Assembly (NCBI GenBank): GCA_001931875.2
Contig: MSJH02000482.1
Span: 1-64,000, forward strand
Direction: 5' to 3'
DNA from: Byssochlamys sp. IMV 00236
Lineage: Eukaryota > Ascomycota > Eurotiomycetes > Eurotiales > Thermoascaceae
Length of the DNA stretch: 64,000 nt
In this document: positions 1 to 10,915 of the stretch, piece by piece
How the letters are laid out: every line of letters begins with the position of its first letter
How positions within the stretch are numbered: the first letter of the stretch is position 1
Made by a program: the position numbers and the translations under genes
Notes under the pieces: model-generated
Seen by the model: only the letters and a program-made list of their open reading frames with translations
Told to the model about the DNA's origin: nothing
Database searches by the model: none

Positions 1-47
1 CGACCGTCACGACTGTGAGAACGGCGACCCCAGGATCTTTCACCGCA

Positions 48-914
48 ATGGCAATGGCGAGTGAGAGCACCACTGTCGACACCACCGCCAGCACCATGAC
101 GACGTCTTCCACGCCCGTCACGGTTCCCAAGTCTCTGCCCAGCAATCAGGCAGCCCTGGCCGCCTCCTTCACCAACTTCCTGAGCGTCTCGATCCATCAG
201 ATCCTGTTCCTACGTTCAGTCTATCCCCGAGCCACCTTCCTACCTGTGCGAGCCTACAATTATCCTGTCCGCCAGTCCCGTCATCCCAAGGTCTGTGACT
301 ATATCAACGATGCCGCTATTGCAGTCGATACCGAGATTCTGAAAGGCACCATCACCGCCGTCACCGTCATCATCTCGTCCCTGCGCACAAATCAACCCCT
401 GGAACGATACGCCTTCGATCTCTCGGGCTTTCCCCGAGTACCGTCCGGAGAGACCAACACCTCCTTCGAAGAGAGGAAAGAGGATGCAGCCAAGGCCGCC
501 GCGAGGCCTCCCTCGCAGTCGGTGGACCTAGAAGCTCAATTCCGCGCCTGTCTGGCTCGACTCGCGTCTGCGTGTGCGCGATTAACTCCCCTGCCGCGGG
601 ACGACGAGTTCACGTTTACTGTTTGTATTGAAGTACGAGAGGATGCGTTGCCGCCGGCGGGTACCACCAAGGAAGAGCAGACATGGGTCGTCGCGGAACC
701 GGGGAAGATTCATCTACGATCCTGTACTGCCCCGTACTCGGTCTCCAAGCTGGGGAATAACGAACCGCAGCAACCAGCGCCCAAGATTTCGAATGGGAGG
801 GCCAAAACTGTGCCTGTGAGACGGATCGAGGCCGGAGAACTCCGTCTGGAGCTGTGGGTGGAAGAAGCACGGCAGAAATTCGAAGAGCCCGTGGATTCCG
901 AACACCCGCCATGA
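48..914 (+). CDS. REV7: REV7/MAD2B-like HORMA-domain protein (288 aa from this ATG; 5' end uncertain)
   Basis: The protein is a HORMA-domain protein of the Rev7/Mad2B family. In other fungi Rev7 is the accessory subunit of translesion DNA polymerase zeta and binds Rev3. The family signature starts about 35 residues in: a helix running FTNFLSVSIHQILFLRSVYP, then FLPVRAYNYPVRQSRHP, then a helix around VCDYINDA and the strands ERYAFDLSGFP. The reading frame stays open to the left edge of the window. The earliest ATG in it is at 48; a further in-frame Met (MTTSSTPV) lies just before the domain. A start or exon outside the window is therefore possible. The N-terminal residues before the HORMA domain are Ser/Thr-rich and probably disordered. 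The stop is TGA at 912-914. Mad2 itself is less likely, because the Y-N-Y-P segment and the long C-terminal part fit Rev7 better. Confidence 0.85.
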   Translation: MAMASESTTVDTTASTMTTSSTPVTVPKSLPSNQAALAASFTNFLSVSIHQILFLRSVYPRATFLPVRAYNYPVRQSRHPKVCDYINDAAIAVDTEILKGTITAVTVIISSLRTNQPLERYAFDLSGFPRVPSGETNTSFEERKEDAAKAAARPPSQSVDLEAQFRACLARLASACARLTPLPRDDEFTFTVCIEVREDALPPAGTTKEEQTWVVAEPGKIHLRSCTAPYSVSKLGNNEPQQPAPKISNGRAKTVPVRRIEAGELRLELWVEEARQKFEEPVDSEHPP

Positions 915-3388
915 TTGTTTTGCCTTTCTTTCTTAACTTCCATATTCACACATGAGCAAATCTTTCTCGACAGTATATGACAAATGAGGCAGGAGGGGTT
1001 CTCTCGTCTGAGTGGCGCGGGATAAAGTGGAAACGGACGATCTGGGAAACAAACGGGATCATATAGACCGGAAGGAAGTTTTTATCTATTCTCTATTCTT
1101 CATTTTTTCCTTCCCTGTTGCTTTTGCCTTTCACATCATTATCTTTTCCCCATCTTTTTCTTTCTCATACCATTCTCGTCAACTCTCTAGTCTTCTTCTT
1201 TTCTTTTTCTTAAACACTCTTCTACGTTTCTTTTGATCTCTCATCACCTACATGATTCCAAGCCATCAAGTTGTCAACTACCAAGACTGTTCGCATCACC
1301 GTCGGTATTAACAATTCGTGCATCATCATACATATCGTCGTGTCATCGCCAAATCATCATCGTTGAAACGTTGAGGCCCAGCAATAAATATTCATTTTCT
1401 TTTCCGTTTTGATCAAATGTGATATGCTTGTGTTTATTGTTTTCTTCCCTTGCTTTCATTGCAAATATCCAATTCTCGGAAAATTCAAGCCGGAACCGAA
1501 AAAAAAGCTACGCGGTACTTTTGGTTCAGAAGTCTGTTGAATCCAACGATCAAGCGATTCTCTCGACCCCCATGTTTCGACCCCTCCCTCGCCAAAACGT
1601 TTTCCCTAACCTCCGTCAAAACGAATAGCGAACACGTGAGGGGTGCGCATCTGAAAAGGCGACTGTGGTCGACAACAGTACTCCTGCTGTCCTTATTTTA
1701 TTTTTTCGATCTCTCCTATCACGGGCCTCATTTCCTTTCTTTTTCGATTCAGCCTTCGTCTGCTCCGATCTCTCCTTAACTCTCCTTCGCTTCTCCTCCT
1801 TCCTCGAAATGATTCCCCGCTCTCCAGTCAGGCTTATGAAAACGCGAAGAAAATCAAAGAAAAAAAAAAGTTCTATCAGTGATATCCGTCGCTCGTCTTC
1901 TTTTTTTTCCTGCCACTCTTAACGAACATCTTGCCTTCCTGCCGGGTCACATGGTTCCTCATCATCTTTGCTTTTTTGCTCATGTCTTGTGTCCTTGTTA
2001 TTTTGCGCCCCCCACTTGCATAATTCCCGGAGCCCCGGGAAGAACGGAATCAAATGGAATGACGTGAGATGTTTCAGAATAAGAATGAGATAAAGTTTTT
2101 ATTATCTCGATTACTTCCTTTTGGCTTCGCTCTGATTTGGTTTATTTTCACTCTTCTTCTTTATCTTGAGCCCGTGTATCGTAGAGATGGGGAGTTGTAT
2201 GTACCTACAAGTAGGTGGTTAATAGTTATTTGTTCTCGTCTATATTTTGCGTTCCTACTGTTTCATATTCCCGTTCCTTGGTTCAGGGGAATTGAGAGGA
2301 ATGCCTCAGCGAAACGGCTCAGTGTGGAAGAAGAAGCAGTCGACTCTTGTCCTTTTGGGCGTCTTCCAGCCTTTTCGCCTACGGAGAAAGAGAGGGAATA
2401 TAGGAAGTGGGTGGGGGCATGGACAGGGGAAATATCTACTGCGGCATTCTCTTCTCTCAATTGTCATCATCCCCCATGCGTTGCATGACATCAGTGTGGA
2501 TTGAAGATGACGACGAAACATGAGCAATGACTAACGGTAAGTGAAGATACCGGAACATAAGATCGAGTCTGGATCCTAAGCTTCGTTACGAGGAGGCAGA
2601 AATGGAGTGCAGACACCAGCAGACGCCACATATCTAACGACGCACGATATTAGAACGAGAGAGAAAAACGAACCTTCTCTATTTAAGGTACGTCCATTCG
2701 TGCGTTTCCCAGGTACGATGAAGAAGGTGAGTGGGTGTTATCAAGTAAACAATAAACGTAAGACACAGACGGGGCCCAGGAGGGGAGAAACGAAGTCCTT
2801 TTCAAAAGTAGAACGTAAGTGGCTGCGTAATCTTCGAGCAAGATATTCGAGTAGAATGTAAGGCAGACTGGCTTATAAAAGGTAGAATGCTTTTGGTAAA
2901 ATCCGCCCTTGCCAGCAGTTCTTTCCTTTTATGTAGCGGAAGTCAAAAAAGACATTGCCTACCCGCCCAGAAGGTAACAAGAGAACTAATCTGTAATCAT
3001 TATGATAGACGTTCTCATTATTATAACGTCTTTTGGGGGTATTCGTATTTGCATACATAGATAGATAGCTATGTGTCTAATACAATCTTCTGAGCTAGGC
3101 CAAAGATCAATTCTCATCTATGAGACGGATGGAGGAAGCAAGTCTACCAACCGTTCTGATTTTCCTTTTTAAAAAAAGAGAGAGAGTGAGAGAGAAAGAG
3201 AGAAGGTTCCTCCGTTGAATGCAAGTGTACTTTCCATTGTTATTATTATTACTATCAAAGTTCATTCTGGATAATAGACAGTAGTAGAAGGAAACAGAAG
3301 CTGTATCAGCCTGGTATCGATTGGGTAGAGCACATAAAATCAACTTAAGTCAAATGTTCCCAAAAGACGCTTGTACAATCACCACTCA
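915..3388. other. 2.5 kb convergent gap without a recognised gene
   Basis: REV7 ends on the left and the RBR ligase ends on the right, so this is the space between two convergent genes and is unusually long. The + strand holds several pyrimidine-rich stretches (about 1080-1240, 1680-1920 and 2100-2170) of the kind found just upstream of fungal transcription starts. A purine-rich GA tract lies at about 3176-3206. Open frames are short (for example 2069-2488, 139 codons), with biased composition caused by the C/T tracts, and none resembles a known family. A missed short gene or a noncoding transcript on the + strand is possible. Confidence 0.5.
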
Positions 3389-5894
3389 TCAACGACCACG
3401 ACGCCATCCTGCGCGATTCGGGGCAAAGATATCATCGCGGTCATCGAATTCAGGGAGGCGAGGAGTATCGGGTCTCGCTTCTCGAGCCAGACGCCCTCCC
3501 AATGGTTCAATGTTCAGATTTCGTCGAACGGGCGGCGGCCCATAAAATCCAGGTCCATAGAACCCCTGGGCTTGAAGATGAACATCGAGCTCCATTTGCA
3601 GTGCTGCTGCTTCTTCCGCTGCTGCTGGAGGCATTGGTGGGATGATGGGCTGCATGGGTCCGAAAAAGGGTCTTTGGGCCATTTGTGGTGCTGGTCCTGG
3701 TCCTAGTCCGGGTCCTACAGGCATACCACCGTAAGGGTTCCAATGAAATCCGATTGGGAAGGGGGCGGCTTGAGGAAGAGGGCCGACGTTCATAGGCATC
3801 ATCGGCTGTGGACGCGGTCCCGGCCAAGGCATCATCCTGGGAGCTCCTACTGGTCTCATGTTGTTGTTGGGGACTGTCGCGCGTCTGGTTCTAGCATTTG
3901 TCTTATCTTTGTCCTTATCAACCCGCAGGTCTTCCTCTTTCAGGTGAGGATTCTCTGCACGAATCTTGGAAATGGCTGCTCTTTCAGCACGTGCAACTTC
4001 TTCTTTATCACGTTCTGCTGGAGTCTCGTCGTTCATGGTACAGCCACGGGGCCTGACTCTAGCATTGGGCATGAATACGCCGTTGGGCATCACATCGACA
4101 AAGTGGTTGTACTTCTCAGTGGTGATATCCTTTTTGCAAAGATAGCACATAATCCTTCCGCATGGGCAGGTCATCTTGTTGCAGCCAAATTCCTTGATGA
4201 GTTTGACTCCGCAGGAAGAGCAGGTCCGAATCAGGGCGTCGCTCATGGCTTCCTCCACGAAATGGCGTCCTTCTAGCCCCTTTTCTTTCTTGGCCTCTTC
4301 GCAGCTCTTCGGAACATGAGATTCGGATTTGCAGAGGCGGCAGCTCACTTTCTTGCAGTCTGGGTTTTGGCAACGGAACTCGCGGTCCTCCTTAATGGGC
4401 GGTAGTATTGCTTTGAAGTTGCAAAAGGGACATTCTTCAAGTCCTTCGATGTTTGCCTTTGCGATCTCAGCTTGTTGTTCGAGCGCTTCCAGCTTGGCTA
4501 TGATTGCCGGTCCAACAGCCTCGCTGAGCCCAGAGCGAGAAAACCCGGCTTTGCAACCGCTCATATCGAAACATTTCATCTCGTACTTCATCTGGCCGAT
4601 CTGTGTTTCTGCTCCGCTCTTAACGCAGCCATAGCAGAAAAAGTGAACTGCCTCTCCTTCGCAGGGGATCGCTCGGTTGGATGGCACATCTGAGAAGCAG
4701 CACTGGCACTCGATAAGAGATCCTGCCTTTCTGTGCTCTTCTTCGTTGAGCTTTTCGGCACGCTCGGCTGCTCTTTTACGCTGGAGCTCGTCTTCAACGT
4801 GCATGAGTTATTAGTTTACGTATCAAAACCGACAAGAGATACAAAACATACCATTTTCTTTGATGAGTCTGCTTTTGGCGGAGTTGACTTGGCTTTTAAA
4901 GCCCCATTTTGGCTTTTTTGCGTGGATTTCCATAAGTGCCTCCTCTCTTGAGGGTCCTCTCGGCGCTGGGAGACGCTTGTACGGGGGATTTTTCTTCTGG
5001 TCGTCGTAGTGCTCAGACGCGTACAGAGATAGGTATGCAGAGTACAGACTTTTCTTCTGGCAAACCAAGAGATCGATGTAGCTTAGAGGGACCCACGGAA
5101 ATGCCTCGAGGAGGACGTGCACACTATGAGTCTTTTTAGCAGGGACGAAAATCAAGTGAAGAAAGCCACGAAGACAGAGAAAAAGAAAAGGGGGTCACTG
5201 ACATTGAGTTAAAGTACATCTTGTCACCTTCGTGAGTCAAGAATTCCTCCTTCCATATAGCCTCTGCATTATCTGCAGAGTCTCCCGTTTTGCTCTTGTG
5301 TTTAGGATAGGAACGACAAGAGAGCACATCTTCTGTGATCCTCTGAGCTATGACCCGGGGGTCTATCTCAGTGGCTTTTCTTTTCCCCTTGGAACCAGTA
5401 GTAGGACCATCAGCATAGCCATACTCCTTATACTTCCTGTAAAGTTCTCTGATATAGGTGCGACTAATATCAGGGAACAACTCCAGGACAAGCTTCAGAC
5501 ACGCAGTCTCCTTGTCAGCTTCCAAGGCAGATTCATCTCGACTGAAGGGCCATAAGGATGTTCCAGACGAAACTGACGGTTTCTGACGCGTTGAAGATGA
5601 TTTTGAGGTAGTGAAGAGCATATCTGCAGTCTGGCGGTGATTGTTAGTGCGAATCACTCTCTTCTTGTGGGCGGGTCCGCGACTGTCCGGATCTACGATC
5701 TGCGTGAAGGAGGATCCACGCGTGTTGTTTTTTGCACCAGTTGTGGTGGCGGTGTTATTGCAGAGAAGACCAGCGGTCTCCAAGGGTCCGGACTCCCCAT
5801 CACTAAAAATCTCAACCACTTCATGCATCATTTTAAATAGATATGCTAGGTCGCTGCAATAGTAGACTGGATCTTCAGTCAGAATAGTCAGCAT
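3389..5894 (-). CDS. RBR-type (RING-IBR-RING) E3 ubiquitin ligase, RNF216/TRIAD3-like (788 aa, 3 exons)
   Basis: Proposed exons are 5894-5203, 5123-4852 and 4791-3389. The introns are 79 and 60 bp (donors GTCAGT and GTATGT; acceptors CATAG and TGAAG), and the phases close in frame to 788 aa. RBR ligases load ubiquitin onto a RING2 cysteine before transferring it to a substrate. The N-terminal third has a CUE-like helix set (LELFPDISRTYIRELYRKY). RING1 spans about residues 350-401 (first cysteines CQCC), the IBR about 442-485, and RING2 about 512-540. The expected catalytic cysteine is about Cys525, in the motif FGCNKMTCPCG. This spacing and the MCYLC ending match RNF216. The C-terminal 150 residues are rich in Pro, Met and Gly. 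The gene is divergent from the LYC1-like gene, with 1.4 kb between the starts. The first exon start is the least certain part. Confidence 0.85.
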
Positions 5895-7262
5895 CTAGAT
5901 CACAGAAAGGCCTAATGATATGATATAAAAGCTCAAAATAGAGATAATGAAGAATGAAATCCTACTGATGCAGTAGCTCCTATCCATTGGAGATCCACCA
6001 ACCTGTACATCTATTCGTGTTTATGTAGGGGGAAACGCAGAGTACAAAAGGCAATACGATAAGAAATATAGGATATTGATATCGAATCCTCATATACGCT
6101 TGAGAGGCAACAGAAGACTTATAATATCCTGAAATGAAATAGGAAAATGAGGGATCAAATGAAGAAACCTCAATTCCACAATCTCGTCCTGGAAGTAGAG
6201 AAGCATAGAACTAAGGAAAAGGTTTCTCAGATCTATCCAGTCGACTTGTCCAGGAAATTCACATTTATATAAACTTTTAAGAGATGGCACACGAGACCCT
6301 AACGTACCTAGATGAGGCTGAATAGCTTCAGTTGCTCTCTTATCTTGTTTTGCTCAGCCTTGCGATAGGTACTTTGTGTAAGGCTGGGTGTTTTTTTATT
6401 TCATCCAACATTCCCAGGAGCCTCGTGGGCGCCCAGCCTGCTAGGGGCCTGGTATCCAAAATAAATATGCCCTTTCTGTCAAGTTCAGCTTAGATGATGG
6501 CGGTTTGTTGATTGATGCCTGGGGGGCGGCCTACTACTGTAGAAATGCAAGTGAAGCCATACGAAATCAATGAGACAACCAAAACTGCATCGTCTAGTGG
6601 TTCTAGATCAAGAAAGAAACTGAAATGAATTATTGAGGCAACAGCACAGCTGCTCCATCAGTTGAGATTCGTCATTATCGCATCTTGTTGCATACCGTTG
6701 ACGTTGAAGTAAAGACGCTGGTTGAGGCTCAGGGGCTAGTCACGTGAGTGTATCAGCGGAGATACGATAAGTACTCCGTACTACATAGATAGAAGAGGTT
6801 TGGCCCGATTCACATGACGGCAGACGGCCCTGCCCCAAGCCCTAAGTCAGCAACCCCGCCTGACGGTCACGAGGCATCATCGACAGGGGGAGCCGGAGTC
6901 CGCTGCCAATCCGGGCTGGGGATGTTCCTGCGGTGAGTGAGGGGGGCATGTGCGTTCGAAAGTATACGGCTCCTTCCCGCGCTTGTCGTCGCTTGGCCTC
7001 GGACCTTTGACAAAGAGAAACATAGATATGGTAAATGTGTATCGACGGCAAGAGGCGTCATACCGCCAAGTCATCTGGGATACATCTGTCCTTCTGTCCT
7101 TAAGAAGAGTTATTAAACCCATTCATGCTCAGTTTCGTTGCTAAACTACTACCCTTGAGACAGCAGAATTGACCACATTATCATTACATCTCACTGAAAA
7201 CGGCACTTTTCAGCTTCAATTATCGTCTATTTCTTCAATTAGATCATCCTGCCGTAGCCGCT
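5895..7262. promoter_or_regulatory. Divergent intergenic region between the RBR ligase and the LYC1-like gene
   Basis: This is 1.37 kb with both flanking genes transcribed outward, so it should hold both promoters. A GTACTCCGTA motif is at 6771-6780, one of four related copies in the window. I see no convincing coding frame or RNA gene. Confidence 0.5.
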
Positions 7263-8432
7263 ATGAGTTCCGTTGATGCTCTGCCACCAGCTGATTCTCC
7301 GGATCTCGTTCTCGTGCCTGCAACGCCGGAAGAACGCATCGAGGCTATACGGTTAAACAGTACTGCCTGGAAAGGACCTCTAGACCTGCAGAAGTACATC
7401 GAACGCGAGAACCATTTGATGAGTCAAAAGCTCACCAGAGAGGGCGCACTAACCTGCTGGGTGTTGGTCGACAGCAGGCAGCCAGAGGGACAGAGGACGA
7501 TCCTCAGCTCTTGTGAAACGTTCAAAAAGAAGGCACTGCTTGCATACGATGGGAAGGTTGAGGACATTCTGACGCACGGAATTGGTAGCGTCTACTGTCG
7601 TCCGGAATTCAGAGGAAAGGGGTACGCAAGTAGGATGATTCAGGAGTTGGGTAAGAGGCTTGAAACCTGGCAACTAGAAAACGAGACCAGAAAGAAGAGC
7701 GTTTTCTCTGTCTTGTTCTCGGACATCGGCAAAAGCTTCTATGCTCAGTATGGCTGGAAGCCTTTCCAATCCTCGCATATCTCTCTTGCGCCGATAACGA
7801 AGGATCAATATAACCAAGGAGTCCCAGGTACTAGCCTGCCTCCAGTCCGAGACCTCGTGTCTGAAGATATCAATCGCTGCATGTGTAGCGACGAGGTCAT
7901 GCGGAAGGAACGCGAGCACCTGCGCAGAGCCTCAGAAAAGTCGCCAGGCGCAAAGGTGGCAATAACCCCAGATTACGATCATCTCGTCTGGCACTGGGCT
8001 CGTGAGGAGTTCTATGTGGAACAATTGTATAAGAAGGATCCACCCACAGTGAAAGGCACAGGTGTGGATGACCGAGGCGTATACTGCGCCTGGACAAGGA
8101 ATTTTGGGGACACGCCTGCTGAGAATGTTCTCTACATATTGCGATGGACGTATGACGAACCAGCCACTGCAGAAGCAGAGCAGGCAACCGCGGAAGCTAT
8201 GGCTGCAGTTATGCGCCGGGCCCAGCTCGAAGCCAGCGAATGGAACATGGCTCGAGTGGACTTCTGGAATCCAACACCTCTGATGCAGAAAGCAGCTACT
8301 ATATTGGACCCTAGTGCTGAAGTCGTGCACCGAGAGAAGAGCAGCATTGCCAGTCTGAAGTGGAACGGTGCCGAACAGGGGCTGGGTGACCAGGTAGAGT
8401 GGTTTTGGAATGAGAAGTACAGCTGGTGCTAG
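7263..8432 (+). CDS. LYC1: LYC1-like GNAT N-acetyltransferase (389 aa)
   Basis: This is a single-exon gene of 389 aa starting at ATG 7263. It belongs to the fungal LYC1 family, founded by the Yarrowia lipolytica lysine N6-acetyltransferase that starts lysine catabolism. The GNAT acetyl-CoA-binding motif A is visible as GIGSVYCRPEFRGKGYA, with the R-x-x-G-x-A core at about residues 117-122. The family's long C-terminal half follows (HLVWHWAREEFY; the ending VEWFWNEKYSWC). The substrate in this organism is inferred only; many fungi carry several LYC1 paralogues of unknown substrate. No signal peptide or membrane segment is seen, so it is probably cytosolic. Confidence 0.85.
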   Translation: MSSVDALPPADSPDLVLVPATPEERIEAIRLNSTAWKGPLDLQKYIERENHLMSQKLTREGALTCWVLVDSRQPEGQRTILSSCETFKKKALLAYDGKVEDILTHGIGSVYCRPEFRGKGYASRMIQELGKRLETWQLENETRKKSVFSVLFSDIGKSFYAQYGWKPFQSSHISLAPITKDQYNQGVPGTSLPPVRDLVSEDINRCMCSDEVMRKEREHLRRASEKSPGAKVAITPDYDHLVWHWAREEFYVEQLYKKDPPTVKGTGVDDRGVYCAWTRNFGDTPAENVLYILRWTYDEPATAEAEQATAEAMAAVMRRAQLEASEWNMARVDFWNPTPLMQKAATILDPSAEVVHREKSSIASLKWNGAEQGLGDQVEWFWNEKYSWC

Positions 8433-8606
8433 AGCCCTAGATCTTTATAGAATCCCGTTAGTTCAGTCTTCTGGATTCATCTCTTCAGACCGTACCCTAT
8501 CAACAGGGGTCGTGGAGGTTGTTCCTACTTTACTTGATTCCATGCCAGTAACCAACAAATGCATCATTAGAAAACTCAACAATTGAGTGTCCACATGAAT
8601 TGAACA

Positions 8607-9957
8607 TCATTGCCGTCTTTGGCTTCGGAACCTTTCATGCCAGTTTCTTGAGTTTTTGGCCGTTGCAGCCCCAGCACCATTTAGTGCATTGCTCTTCATC
8701 TTTACCCGCTCAGCATAACTGACAAAGTATATCGTTGTAGGGTCAGTAGTTTTGTAAGAACCATCCTATAATATCTATTAGCAATGTCATACGTAGCGGA
8801 AGAAGTGGAAGGAGACTTACTGTCAATGCTGACAGAGAGGCTTCGGACCTCCAAGACTCCGGTAAATGATCTTTCCAGGCATTCAAGAAGTCCGTTCGCA
8901 CAGCAGCTGCACTTGCTGTTGGTGCCAACGCTTCCAGGTATGTTTCTCCCACCCACCGTGTGCAGACATCCTTGTCAAAATTTGCCCCTAGTATAGCAGA
9001 AAACACAGCATCAGCAAGCACGGCCCCTCTTAGATGTATGCGGGTAGAAAATTACTCACATTTCACTTCTGAACCGTCAGCTCCTGGCGACTCCAGCAGC
9101 CTTCTAAGAACAGCATCAAAAAGCGCACGAGGAAATGGCTCCTCATCACCCTCATCAAGGACTGCCTTCCAAAGATCCGCAGCTAGGAACTGCTTTTCCA
9201 TGTCGATCCCCTGAAGCACAGAACCCTCGAGCATCCTCTTCCACACCGCCATCTTGACCCTCGCAGACGGCCGCCAGCACACGGCCTGATCATTTCCGGT
9301 ATCGTCTCCATGCACGAATGCACATAACTCATCCCATCCACTTTGGCACTGAGCAGTAGAAACAGGTATATCGGCGAACAACTTCTCCTTCAACCTCCTC
9401 CTCTCTGCAGGCGTCATCTCTGTCCCGGCACTTCTCATTGAAACATCCCCATCCCAATTCAATCGATCATATAATCTCAGAGCCTTTTCTAGAAACGGTA
9501 CTGCTGAAAATCCTCCTGGCGGCACGTGCAATTCCAATGTCGATCCACATTTCGCAACCGTCGTTACCGTCTCACTAAGATCCAGCTCTCCATTTTCGAC
9601 ACCATTATCGTTCGATTGTGTATTTCCATCTGTTGGTCTAAGGATATGTATCGAATTCGAAGACTGAACTTGTCTGATCCGGAAAGTCTGCGTGGCGCTG
9701 CAAAGGTTGACGTATTCGCGAGCACCGGGCTCTGCGGTCACTTGGGAGAGGTCGGAGGAGGGTGATTTGAGATGGAACCTGAGGGAAGGATGCATTAGCC
9801 AGAAACAGGCAGGGAAAGGAGTGTAAGGGCCAACGTACACAGGCGCATCTTCCTTTGATAGAAGCTCCAGCATCTCAGGCGGGAGCTCTAGTAATCTGAA
9901 GCCCTGCTGCGGAAAGGTATGCGTGAAGCGTATGCTTCGCGCAGCTTGTGTGGACAT
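8607..9957 (-). CDS. DCC1: Sister chromatid cohesion protein DCC1 (407 aa, 3 exons)
   Basis: Exons are 9957-9060, 8987-8821 and 8765-8607. The introns are 72 and 55 bp (GTGAGT..TAG and GTAAGT..TAG), and the phases close to 407 aa, the usual Dcc1 length. Dcc1 joins Ctf18 and Ctf8 in the alternative RFC clamp loader that loads PCNA and supports cohesion at forks. Family marks are the N-terminal RLLELPPEMLELL and the strands around FRIRQVQSSNSIHIL. A winged-helix C-terminal part contains WVGETYLEALAP, FLNAWKDHLPE and WRSEASLSAL. The short last exon (starting DGSYKTTDP) gives a basic tail of about 50 residues and is the least certain part. An ACGCGA hexamer (reverse orientation) lies at 10090-10095, 133 bp upstream of the start codon. 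Confidence 0.88.
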
Positions 9958-10915
9958 GTTTAGACAGTGTTCAAGACAATATCTGTATTTCCTCCGGATA
10001 AAGAAGTGTCGTTTAATTGGAAAAAAATGTCGAAAATGTCTTTATTGGAGGTATAGCGTCTACTTCAAGTGGAAAAGGAATTATTGAGATCGCGTCGATG
10101 CCGCGCGCGACACCGCGACTAAGACGCAATTAGATTGCCTATTTAGATCCGCTCCGCTCCAACCGCGTGTGCGCAACGATCTCCCGCCGCTGTGACATGG
10201 TCTCTCGATTGACATTGGGAAAATAGGCGTCACGAAATTTCTTGAAGTACCATGGTTACCAATTATTGAATGATCAATGATATAATTTGTATCGACTCAA
10301 ATACTCTCTATAGTCTTAAACTAACCGATGCATTGTCTAATATAGCAGCTGTCTGGCATACTATGATTCGCAGCATAACCGACGTTCGGATCGCAGGCGA
10401 AACATATTCCAAACGAATAGCCAATTGCTACAGAGCAAACCATTAATACGATGACAGTGTCATATTCCTGAGCATGTAAAATCAGATCTATCCGTTAAAT
10501 ATCACAATGCCCCAGTCATATAATCCAATGACTTGGCCAGAATGGGAAAGCTGGCCATGCATAGAAAGAAAGCCAGGTCATGGTACAACAGTGCGCCGAT
10601 CAAAAGAAAAAGAACTGCTTATACAATACGAAGAAGTGAATAAGTGGGGCCTCATAACCATACAGTAAATAGGAAAGTCGTAGTTGTAATGCTGCTGGTA
10701 GATTTCAAGGAGCAGCCAGTCGAGAAAACGTCAAACTATGGCTGATGATTCCAGCACAAGGAGGGAGTTGTCTGATCTTAGTTAGCATCTAAACGATAGT
10801 GTCTATAGGAAGAGACTCCGGCTGAGAACTGGACAGGTTGAAATGCCCTAGCTAGCACAGACTTGGGGTGAAAATGAAAGAAGAATGACTTACAGAAAGG
10901 CTAAAAGGACATTTC
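9958..10915. other. Intergenic: DCC1 promoter and ANP1 3' flank
   Basis: Both neighbours are on the - strand, so the side nearest 9958 should hold the DCC1 promoter and the 10916 side the ANP1 3' UTR. The stretch at 10080-10130 is rich in CG steps and contains TCGCGT at 10090-10095. The rest is AT-rich with no long open frame. Confidence 0.5.

Noticed and set aside
2069..2488. 139-codon ATG frame in the gap after REV7
   Set aside because: Composition follows the C/T-rich DNA, there is no recognisable domain, and overlapping frames on both strands are of similar length.
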